A stretch of 64,000 nt of DNA from Homalodisca vitripennis (Eukaryota > Arthropoda > Insecta > Hemiptera > Cicadellidae): NCBI RefSeq assembly GCF_021130785.1, contig NC_060213.1, positions 113,065,501 to 113,129,500 of the forward strand, in the 5' to 3' direction. Positions within the stretch are counted from its first letter, which is position 1. The number at the start of each line of letters is the position of its first letter. The notes under the pieces were generated by a model that did no database searches, was not told where the DNA came from, and saw only the letters and a program-made list of their open reading frames with translations. Positions 18,704 through 29,879 of this stretch are shown piece after piece. Both the position numbers and the translations under genes were made by a program.

Positions 18704-19213
18704 ATGGAAGAGTATAATGCCAACTGTTACAAGTGTTCTAATAGAGGAGAAATTATCGATAAAAGATATTTAGTTTGTAGAGGTTGTAATTTAATTTTGT
18801 ACGAAAGACCTAAACCTAAGAAATTTCGAAATAAACTAACACATTTGAATAATCTGCTTATGAAATTACAATACGGAGACAAGAAGCAAACAAAATTTGT
18901 TACAGAATTTAGAAAACAGAATAAAAATTTTTACTTATCTCTTGGAACCATTGACAAAATTATTTTCCTTTTCAAAGAATACATTAGGTTTGTAGGTATC
19001 GATACACACGTTTATTATGAAAAGATATTACCTGTATTTTTTCATTATCTGGATGTTGAATTTGTCTACGATTTTAAGCCTGAAATCTTTGATGATTTTA
19101 TAGTACATTTGGAGAAATTAAACGAAGAACCTCGTGAAAAGAATGCGGTTTTACTCACATTCTCCCCGACTTCTCGAGTGATTGTTAGCAAATTTCATTT
19201 TTTCCGTCTTTAA
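18704..19213 (+). CDS. zinc-ribbon protein, possible late-transcription-factor-like (169 aa)
   Basis: The N-terminal zinc ribbon C8xxC11...C25xxC28 is followed by a basic stretch and RNKLTHLNNLLMKLQYGDK. The rest is helical. The order ribbon, then basic region, then H-(N/F)-x-LL-x-(K/Q)-(F/L)-Q is loosely like VLTF3-type late transcription factors of large DNA viruses. I can see only the pattern, not an alignment, and TFIIB-type or unrelated ribbons are possible. The C-terminal residues look unlike the rest and may follow another frame change. The start lies in TTGTTTAAATGG. Confidence 0.65.
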   Translation: MEEYNANCYKCSNRGEIIDKRYLVCRGCNLILYERPKPKKFRNKLTHLNNLLMKLQYGDKKQTKFVTEFRKQNKNFYLSLGTIDKIIFLFKEYIRFVGIDTHVYYEKILPVFFHYLDVEFVYDFKPEIFDDFIVHLEKLNEEPREKNAVLLTFSPTSRVIVSKFHFFRL

Positions 19214-19228
19214 ATTTTTTCTATTTAA

Positions 19229-19534
19229 ATGGAGTTCTTGAAGGAGTTAAATGATATTGGAGAATGTAAGTTTAAAGAGTATAAGAAGTTAAATGAATTG
19301 GAAGAAAGGAAGAAACATAGAATCTTGAATTTGGAGAAAATGAAAGATAAATTCGGGTTTACAATAATTGCCGAGTTGGAAGATTGTAAAGTACACTTGC
19401 CGAACAGATTTTTGACTGTTTTGGATGAAAAAAAGATTGAAGAATTAAACAAAAATGAAAAATTACACTTGATTGTTACTGGAAAGAAGACTATTAAAGA
19501 TAAAGAATTTATAACAATTAACTTTGTAGAATAA
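19229..19534 (+). CDS. possible OB-fold single-strand-binding-like protein, right TIR copy (101 aa)
   Basis: Second copy of the gene at 3686-3991, same length and start motif (TCTATTTAAATGG). Replacements cluster in EERKKHRIL against EENKKYKIL, with single changes K/E and I/F further on. The region holding the LPNRF motif is unchanged. Both copies are intact, so the element carries two slightly different versions. Confidence 0.6.
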   Translation: MEFLKELNDIGECKFKEYKKLNELEERKKHRILNLEKMKDKFGFTIIAELEDCKVHLPNRFLTVLDEKKIEELNKNEKLHLIVTGKKTIKDKEFITINFVE

Positions 19535-19544
19535 AGTCTTAACT

Positions 19545-20099
19545 CTAAAACTTGCAGTCCCTCCCCACGTCATAGTACTGTTTTGATAACCATAGTTGGT
19601 GTCTTTCTTCATAGGAATCACATGGAATATTATCTACAGTAATACCTTTTGTTTCACACAAAATGTGGCTATATTCTATAAGAAAAATTCTATAATGCTC
19701 TTTAATGAATTGTGTTGATAAATCTTGATACTCACAAAAATTCCTAAGAAATTCATCAATTAAGTCTTGATTATCTTGAAAGAACGTATAATATGGGAAA
19801 AATGTCATAAAAAAACGATGAAAACTCTCTGTTTGTTTATTTTTTACTTTCTTTTCAATATCTTTCGTAATTATATTAAATATGTAATCCCTTACTTTTT
19901 TAGTTTTTTGCCGATAGTAAAACACTCCATTAGAAGTTTTTTCTGCAAAAGACTTTACAAGTTCTTTGAATTCTGTATCATTTAAGGAAAGTATCAACTG
20001 TTCTTTAAAATGTTTTGGTAATTCGTTGAACTCGTTAAAATTGTCTTTCTTTGTAAGTTTTTGAAATGCTAGAAACTGAAGAGAGCTTGGTGAGTTCAT
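19545..20099 (-). CDS. TIR-encoded protein of unknown function, right copy (184 aa)
   Basis: Protein identical to that at 3121-3675, reading inward from the right terminus. It is convergent with the 101-residue gene, 10 nt apart. No recognised family. Two identical intact copies suggest that the ends are kept alike by replication or gene conversion. Confidence 0.75.
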   Translation of the reverse strand: MNSPSSLQFLAFQKLTKKDNFNEFNELPKHFKEQLILSLNDTEFKELVKSFAEKTSNGVFYYRQKTKKVRDYIFNIITKDIEKKVKNKQTESFHRFFMTFFPYYTFFQDNQDLIDEFLRNFCEYQDLSTQFIKEHYRIFLIEYSHILCETKGITVDNIPCDSYEERHQLWLSKQYYDVGRDCKF

Positions 20100-20470
20100 G
20101 TTGTTTATTTAGTAGAAAATTTTTTATTAAAGTACAGTATGTTTTTAGTAAAAATGTTTTAAATTGATTAAATTTTATTAAGATTTCGAAGATTTTTTCC
20201 TTTATTCGTAGCAGATTTGACAACATTTTACAAAGCACAGCTTAAGAAAGTAGAAGCAAACAGCTGTAGATTTGGTTAATTTTTCATTCCACAGAGTAGA
20301 TAGTAATGTACCGATCGCTTTTGGAGACGAACGACTGTAGATTCGGTTAATTTTTCATTGAGATTTGCTGTGTTATTTCTCAGCTTCCTTTATGGTACAT
20401 TGAACAGTATTTTACATTGCTTTTCGGTCGGCTCCGAAAGTGCGCCAGGAACCCCATATTACTATCTACT

Positions 20471-23155
20471 TATATATATACATACCTATACAAAGTAAAT
20501 CTTAATATTCATTTAACACCAAATTTATTCTATTTAAATTAAAAAAACAATATAAGATATACAATTTAATACGAAATAAAACTTGATAGAATTTTATTTG
20601 AAATTAAGCAAGATAGAAAAGGTCCGGCAACAAGATTTAACTAATTTGTGTGTAATATTTACAGGTCAAATGGCGGGCGAAATGACATTTAATAAGGATG
20701 GAGACGGTAAGATTAATGAAATTAGATTTTAAATTTGCCCTAGTGTTGTGTAGGAAGATTTCCATGGTTTTTAACATTGTGTTTAATCTACGTCGGAATA
20801 CGAGATATGATTAAAAACGTTTATTTATTTACACCGTATTACTCACTACATCATATAGTACACAAGCATCCTATTTTAGAGGATTATGAAGTATAAGGTG
20901 AGCTTTATAGAAATGAAATACGAGATAAACATAGAGCAAAGGGCGTACGGAATATGTACATGAAAGCTATCTCCGGCTGTTTCAAGTTAATGGGTTTCAT
21001 TAACGAAATGAAACTTGCAGTTACCAACCAAAGATATTTTCATGAAAATGCAAAACTGATGTCTCAATATTGAATTAGTTTAAAACTTTCGTTTTGAATA
21101 GTTCGAAGTTTATCTTGCATTGATGATGGAAAGGGAAATCTTTAAATTTATATATTCTGGGATTGACTCAGAACATTTTTGTCTGTATGGGTAATGATGA
21201 AATAATAACATTTAATCAAGGATGTTGTTTAAGGTGATACACGTTAAGTTAATAATTTACAGGTGGCCTTGAATTGTGGCCAGTGATGCTACTAGTGGCA
21301 AGTTAATGTCCGTTATTAAAAACTTCTAAGGTGAAAGATAACACTTCTAAGAATTTATATATAAGATAAGAGCAAAATTGAGCATTTTCTTTGTGGTTGG
21401 ATAGAATAGTTAGTTGGAGATGGTGAAATTAGAAGCAACAATTTTGTGACTTTTTATCTGGAAATTTATAGATAGATTGTGTTGTCATATTTTTTTTCGT
21501 ATTAGACAAGTGTTGTCATAACAACGTATCGAAATGAAAAAAATGAAATGAAAAATGCCTTTATTAAAGAGACGGTGTTAGGGCTGTAAAAATCTCTATA
21601 AAACTCAACTTCATTTCATGTACAGGAAATTTACAATAATTGAATACAGAGACATGTAAACTGTTAACAAAACTCATTAACTTAAAATATAATTATTAAT
21701 GAAAGATAAAGAAAAGATAAAAATGTAAAGGACAGATGAACCCATTCAACAGTTTCAAACATACTGACTAACTTCACACACACCGCAAGCACCACCGCCC
21801 GTCACCCCCACAGTTCCACCAGTAGCAATTCCTGACGCTTTGTATACAGTTTTATTTTTGTAAATACAATGTAGCCGTAACAACTTCATACATCCATGTA
21901 GACACATTAGCATGTGCAGTAATTACTCAGCGTGTGATACTCTCACTTCATTACATAATATGCTGATAAGTGTTAAACTAGCTAGAGTATCATCTAAGTA
22001 CCTCAAGATTGTATATATTTTGTACGTCATAGCTGGGTTTGCCTTGTTATCGCAATCAAGAAAATTTTCATACGTAGATATAAGAATCCAAACTCGATCA
22101 AAATGTGTCTGGTTCCATCTTTATGTTCTACTTTCAGCTTAAGGGTGCCATAGAGGTGTCCTTATTTCCACAGCCGAGAAAAATACACGCATATACGTTC
22201 CAAGTAGCCTACTTTGGTTAATACTTCTTCTTGTTCTCGTAATCTATTTCCGGCCTAGGTGTATAGTAAAAAATCCCAACTTCCGACTGTACCATACTAT
22301 ACTACAGATCAAAATTTGCTCTAAATCAACCCTTTGTACGTCAAGGTGCTCTCAACATATTGTGTGGATAAACCTGCGGATAAACATAATTAAGAATATG
22401 AAAACCGGTCCGATTTACTTTAGGTAGAATTCAGGAATGAAAAATATAAATTTTATAATTTTAAAACGATTAGGAATATTACTGTATAGTTTTTAAAACA
22501 CAGTTATAGAAAACAATGTCAGTTCCAAACATACTGGCTAACTTCACACACACCGCAAGCACCACCGCCCGTCACCCCCAAAGTTCCACCAGTAGCAAGT
22601 CCTGAAGCTTTGTATACAGTTTTTTTTTGTAATCTTACAATTTATTTTTTTTAATCTGTGATACGTATACACAGTTCTCGAGATTCTAAATTGTATGTAA
22701 GATATTTCTGCGTTTAGATTTTTACGCCATCACTTTGAATTTAAACATATGATTGTTGAGTTTAGCTCCAGTTCACATTCCTTTCAGTACAGCGCAGCGT
22801 CTCGAATCTGAAGCTGTCACAGACTTGACTTCTAGAACTTGGAATCATGTTCATGTTAAAAAATCGAAAAAAGTCAGCTACAACGAAACTCAAAATTAAC
22901 TCTTTACATAGTTTTGACATCAGAGATACCTAGAATACAAAATATAATGGAATCTAGGTACAGAGGTATCATTGTCTTCTCAGATGTAAAAATTTAAATT
23001 TGACTATCAAAAATTTGTTTGGGAGAATTCTGGGAATGGAAAAGTTAAAACGAATATATGCTTAAGAATTTTAAGCCTGAATAATATTTGGTAACATGCT
23101 GAATAATAATAAATAAACAAATGAAGTTATTAAAATATCTATTTGTTTGCTTTAT
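20471..23155. other. non-coding host DNA with repeat fragments
   Basis: No gene seen. 20940-21070 is a fragment of the dispersed family better preserved at 23160-24100 and 41450-42000 (a tATGAAAGC-ATCTCCGGC core and GGGTTTCATTA). A direct repeat of about 110 bp occurs at 21751-21860 and 22521-22632. The open frame at 21912-22142 shows no domain. Confidence 0.6.
21751..22632. repeat. 110-bp direct repeat pair
   Basis: The segment starting AGTTTCAAACATACTG at 21751 recurs at 22521 with few changes, including a CACACACCGCAAGCACCACCG core, 770 bp apart. Both copies end in TTTGTATACAGTTTT. Probably two copies of one dispersed element, or a local duplication. Confidence 0.8.
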
Positions 23156-23159
23156 TACT

Positions 23160-24100
<941 letters not shown>

Positions 24101-25439
24101 CTCGCCTTGCAGTCTTTTGAATGTAGTTTCTGAAGTATAGTGGTTGCTGAGTTAATAAGGTCATTATGAAATGAAAATTAAATGTGCTTAGTGATATTAC
24201 GCAGGCTATTCGTAGTAGTTAAGTTTGTGGTTGGCAATCATGTTAATCAAATAGTTGATTGTAAAAAATATGATTGGAATGTATCGGGGTTCACTGGCGG
24301 CCATGTTAATTATAGCTTTATAAGAACAACGGAATTTTATGACTTTATGTTTAGTCGCAGAGTTATGGAGGTGTCTAATTTCAAAGATACAATCAACAGA
24401 CATAAAGCGTTATGGGTTTTTGTATTTTTATACGTTATTAAAAAATAATTCTCACATTTTGCAATTCATCTTTTAAATGTTTAAACAAATTACACCTTAC
24501 AAAAAAGTAAAAGCGTAGTAATTATATCTTTATAATAAAAGATGGCCCGTAAAATTATGAAAAATATTGTTAGATATGTGGTGCCGTTGGTATACTTTTT
24601 AATAATTAGAATCATACGTAAGACAGATCGGTAATATCTAAAGGCAGTAATATAGTTAGACATCTCTCTGAAGTTAGTAACTACGCCAAACCAACAGTAT
24701 TTGCTAGTGCTGCTCTTTGATTACGTATCAGGTTGTGAGTAAATAATAATCCCATACTATAACTTAATACGTTTTCATTTGCTCTATCTAGTAGCAAACT
24801 ATCGAAACAGTGAATACAAATATTATATTAGATATGAGTATTCAACATGTTGCTTGAGTACAGTCTGAAAATAATGTAATGTAATAATGTAAATAAAAGT
24901 ACTTAAAATCTAAATGTATCGTCAAAATAATACACTACCAGAAGATTCGAATGGATAATTACTGTAAACATCAAATTCAGTATGGTGGGGCCATCTACAT
25001 ACCGACGCACACAACTAGCTTTTCCTAGCAAATTTTCCGGCCCACCCTCAAATGGGGGAGGGGGGTTCAAGGTCTATTCTCTAGTATAAATAAAGCGTAG
25101 GTTCTGTTAGTATTAAATCTTGCATCGAGCTGTGCATAGTCAATCTAGTGAGAATTCCGTATTTTATTAATTGTTAACAAGCCTTTTATTTGTTTTATTT
25201 TACGCAAGAGCAGTAGGTTACTGATTTATTGTACACAATTTAAAAAGGAATGTTCATTATAAAAGTTTGAATATGGATAAGAATTCTAAACCTTATCCCT
25301 ACGAATGATTATGCCGAATGTTACTGAAGTTAAAAGTTAAAATATTCAATCCCAACGTGAGAATTCGTGATTGGTGAAAAGGTTCACGGACTTTTCGTCT
25401 ATATCCGCTACATGGATGTAGTGATTTGCCACCATTATG
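24101..25439. other. non-coding stretch, no gene seen
   Basis: AT-rich DNA. The 88-codon frame at 24182-24448 has no recognisable domain. A short G-rich run (GGGGGAGGGGGG) lies near 25055. Confidence 0.55.
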
Positions 25440-27153
25440 ATAAACAAAAAACAAATTTTTACTATAAAAAAATTGTATAACGCCCCCTCACATCAGAAAG
25501 ACTGAAACGTAAACGATCAAATTTTGAAGCTATGTATGTAATATATAATTAAATATTAACTGCAAGACTAACATTATTATTGTTGTCTGATGGTCAATTA
25601 CGTTTTATTTTTCGAACAAGTAAGAAAAAAACACTATATTGTTGGTAGCAGTGACAACAATAACCGGATGTCAACAGTAAGCACCTCATTTCACGCTTCA
25701 AGACGTTAAGCCCCTCTCAGACATTGAGCTTCTCCTCATTTTCCTTCTTATTCAAACTTCCTTTGTGAAAATGCTCCCATTATTTTTCAGCTAAATTCTT
25801 AAACTAGCCTATTGACTCGGTAGATATCAGTTAGATAATATCGCTGTAATATTTATATTTACATACACACATTTATACGAACATTTTTTAAATCGAGTAC
25901 GGCATATTTAAAATGGTACTAGCAAATGACATGCTGAGTGATGCAGTCAGGGCTAACTTTTATTTAATATACTGGTGGAAACGCTGGAAAGGAAAATTAT
26001 GGCAGATATTTAATGACCTGAATATTCTTAGTATAGTAACCATAGACGACGTTTGTTAATTGTAGAAGTAATTAGCATTAACTAAACATTTAACGGAGTG
26101 AGAGGCGTTCATTGATTTCAGAGAAAAATACACCTTTTGAATGCCATCTGTATATATTTCAATAACAATAAACTTTTGCGAATTCTTTGCATATTTAATA
26201 TGTTTACATATGCAACAATCAGTTAAATATGAAATGAATACATACAATTTTTGATTCTCATAAATTATAACGTATTTTTTAAGCTTTCAGTTGGTTCTAT
26301 ATTGGAATCATTACTTATTTAATTAATGATCAAATAATCGGATATATTATTTTTACAATGAGAAGTTCGTAAAGGCGTTCCTTTGCAGGCACTTGAGAGG
26401 TAAAACCAACATTTGACAATTTGCATCTAGACCCCTTTGATGGTCCTAGTTGCGTATTGATTAATAAGAGCAAACTTTATTTCAGGTATGTTAAAACATT
26501 TTTACATTTAAAACATATTTTAATTTACTTGGATTATTGCCATTTAGTCAGGTTTTTCGTGTGTGTGGTGCATTATTTTAGTATGAATGTTAACATAAAT
26601 AATGTATATTTAAATAATTTATAATGGAAAATTTTCATTAATCTTTTTTAAGATGCGGCCATTTAAAAATCTTGACAACAATTATTCAAACCACAAGTAT
26701 TTAAAAAAATCTTTATTTGTAAAATTTAATTAGAAATTAAATGATGTATTGTTTAAGTAAATAGAAAGAAAAATGACTTCTACATTGTAACTTTAGTGAA
26801 CGTAGCAACCATGCTCCGTAATTACTTGCGTCACTTTCATCCAACAACGAAAATCATCTAGGTAACAAAACATATTTATTATCTTTCTAACGTTGGAAAA
26901 TTGCAGTATTGTATTTCAAATCCACTGGAACGTATTTATAGTCATACAAAGTACCTTGAACTCGTCACCGGCTTTTGGCAAATATTATGTCCATTGTGTT
27001 ATTGTTTTTTATGATAATTAATGCTACTAATTACTCGTAGGTAGTCAAACTTCTGCGTTAAAATTTTGTTTTATAAAGGGTGTTTACAAAAGGGTATCAC
27101 AAAGTTCTGTGAGTGATAGTATTCATTATTTCAAAGAAAAAATGCTTTATAAA

Positions 27154-27861
27154 CATATGTCGAGAAATGTCTTGTTTAGCCAATAGCCGCCATTTTGTAT
27201 TTTTTATAAAGAAATTACTATCTGTAAAATTAGTCATGTTAAAGAAGCAAATTTGGCAACAAATAAGAGAAAAATTAAAAAAATGGTGTTATTTTCTTTA
27301 ATATTAACAAAAAATATTAAAGTGGCGTCTGTTGAAAGTTCTTAAAGTCAAATATATATATTTATAAATGCAGTAAGTTATAAAAGATGTACTAGGAACC
27401 AACGATTTGATCAATTTTATAAAAATTCCAACGGCGCTTGTTTCTTCAATGAAACCCGCCAACGCATAAGCGAGTACGACCACTTTAAAGATATGCTTGC
27501 ACAAGCCGGGAGCAACAAACAACAGGATAGCTGTCAACTGTGACATGTTGGCACTCCCGGCTTGAGCAAGCCTACTTTTAAAGAGTAAAGAGATTTCTAG
27601 TAAATATTTTTTAAACAAAACTGGTAATTTTGTAATTTTATTTTAGAAATTAACAGAATTTAATGAAATTAACAAAATTAAACAGACCCTATTTTGTTAA
27701 TACTAAGGAAAATAACACATAATAAAATTTACTCTTTATAAATTCAAACCTAATGTGTAAAATTTAGTTTCTTTTAACTTACCAAATTTTGAAGATAATA
27801 TTTTTATAAAAAGTACCAAATGGCGGCTAGTGGCTAAACGAGACATTTCTCGACCTATGTG
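27154..27861. repeat. foldback (MITE-like) element, about 708 bp
   Basis: The outer arms pair: CATATGTCGAGAAATGTC at 27154 with its near-complement ending 27861, then GCCGCCATTT/AAATGGCGGC, extending about 180 bp. A second, inner hairpin sits at its centre: 27483-27512 with 27554-27583 (AGCCGGGAG/CTCCCGGCT). A 104-codon reverse frame (27304-27618) crosses the inner hairpin; I do not trust it as a gene. A TA tract abuts the right end. Confidence 0.75.
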
Positions 27862-27869
27862 TATGTGAC

Positions 27870-27917
<48 letters not shown>
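27870..27917. repeat. (TA)n microsatellite
   Basis: About 24 TA units following the foldback element. Confidence 0.95.
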
Positions 27918-27921
<4 letters not shown>

Positions 27922-29319
27922 TAATAAATAAAAAAATAACTTAATTAATATTACGTTTTTTATATCTCTTTAGAAAAATATTAGTAAAAAGAAATTAGTA
28001 TATATATTTTTTTACTAGTTAATTGTATTCACGAAAAAGCCGTTATTAATGGTTAGATACATTTTAAAATAAACTGTATAAATATTTACAATAAGGAGGA
28101 TTGAATCAAGCATATATTGCTAAAATATTACATTCCGCATGTTAATTAAGCTATGGATGATGTATTATTGGATTATTATACACGCATATCTACATAAATA
28201 AATCGGTACAAGGTGTTTCGATTACCAAATAACTCGAACAAGATTCTGAGATTGATTGTGTTCATAATGTAATAACTTAAATTGATCTTATCTTCCAGTT
28301 AGTGAACACTATGTCAAGCAAGTATTAGATTAAAGGATTTAAATTGGTTTCATTCTGAAAAAACCCCTTAAAACGATATCCTAAAATATCAAAAACATTG
28401 CACTTATATTTCCTCCGCCAATTCAACAAGGAAATATGGCCGAGTTAAGGTAGAATAAAACACGTCTCTCGTGGGTTGATATATGCACTGTTGCCAACCT
28501 GAGCACATTTATTGTCTCTCAGACTGAGAAACGCAAATGAGACAATTCATCTCTCTGTCCGCTTTAAACAAATCTCTGAGCTTCTACGGATTTTCTCAAG
28601 TGGCAGGAGATTTACTGGGATGCCTGATCTCTTATTGTCTGCAGATTTGGCGTACAAGCTTATGTTTAAAGAAAATTGATTATTTATTTTTATATTATGA
28701 AGAAAATTAATTTATAATTCTGTCTAATACAGGCATAAAAATCATGCAAGTTGTAATAATGCGTTATATTATAATTTACTTATTTTATTATTCACAAGAA
28801 AACGCTAAAATATAAGTATGTAATAAAATTTTTATTATATGATGACAATGTGAGAATAAATCTAAAATCGGCCAACCCCTTGAAAACTAAATATTTTGAT
28901 CATGAGAATTTTGTTTTGAACTACAACTATATTTTTAAGAATAGGGGATACTTTTTACAATTTTATATTTCCATTCCCTAATATGTTTCATATATCCGGA
29001 TTACTTACCCACTATCGAGGATTGCATGGGTATGGTACAGTGGATATAAAGTAAACAATGTTGTAGAATGAGCAGTTATTAAAAGATAATACCACCTGGC
29101 AATCAACTCCCACAAAAATTTAAAACCTCAGCAATGTTTTGGTGTTAAATGTTAATTTTTAATACAGTTTACTGTACTCCTGTCTTGCTACTGAACTTCA
29201 GTAATAACGACTTAAAACAAGGAGCATTACAATGAATTTTCTAAGGGTTCATTTTTACCCACTTAACTTTCAAAAAAGTATATTATATATAGTACATAAA
29301 ACACAAGGCTCTCAAATAG

Positions 29320-29320
<1 letters not shown>

Positions 29321-29380
<60 letters not shown>

Positions 29381-29821
29381 CAGGGGATGAAATGTTTTTT
29401 ACCATCAAAACATTAAAAAAAGGAATAATTAAGTATGGTGGAGGTTGTACATTGATATCTCAATCCGGTTGGAATATATCGAGGCGTATCAGGATTTAAT
29501 TTACACCCTTAGATGTAAGAGGTTGTTTAGCCATAACTTTTGCTAGGATCGTCGTAGATATGTTTTGTTGATAGCCCTAACTCCTCATATTTTATAAAGG
29601 CATTATCAATTTAAATTTATTTTATGTCATTGTTTTATTTTGTTAAGCTTCAAATGGCAAATCATAAGAGAGAGATTGCAATTTGAAAGTTTAAAGAGAC
29701 TCCCCTCTATCCCTCTTCTTTTTCAAAGGGAGGGGGATATTTTTACCCTCTAAAAAGTATTTTAATAGGTATGATGAAGATTGTACATTATATCCAGGCG
29801 TTTCAGGACTTAATTTACACA

Positions 29822-29876
<55 letters not shown>
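29321..29876. repeat. two AT microsatellites with a flanking direct repeat
   Basis: AT tracts at about 29321-29377 and 29828-29876. Between them, a segment reading GTTGTACATTGATATC...TTTAATTTACAC (about 29440-29505) recurs in decayed form at about 29775-29822. Each copy sits next to one of the AT tracts. Confidence 0.7.

Positions 29877-29879
<3 letters not shown>

Larger units (their letters stand above)
2750..20470. mobile_element. Polinton/Maverick element, complete, 17.7 kb
   Basis: The element starts AGTAGATAGT and ends with its exact reverse complement. It is flanked by a 6-bp duplication, TATATA, at 2744-2749 and 20471-20476. Six-bp duplications, termini starting AG, long TIRs and 15-20 kb length are known Polinton traits. 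It encodes the diagnostic set: protein-primed polymerase B, retroviral-type integrase, FtsK/HerA-type ATPase, adenain-like protease, and major and minor capsid proteins. Coding frames are AT-rich and closely packed on both strands. Several genes are frame-broken, so this copy as written would not make all of its proteins. Confidence 0.97.
19208..20470. repeat. right terminal inverted repeat, gene-bearing
   Basis: Reverse complement of 2750-4012, also 1263 bp; paired gene coordinates sum to 23220. It ends ...ATTACTATCTACT before the TATATA duplication. The inner 300 bp differ from the left copy more than the outer 900 bp do. Confidence 0.95.

Noticed and set aside
24182..24448. 88-codon frame downstream of family A
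   Set aside because: No motif, no splice context, and a matching antisense open frame, as expected by chance.
27304..27618. 104-codon hydrophobic reverse-strand frame
   Set aside because: It crosses the inner hairpin of a foldback element and has no independent support.
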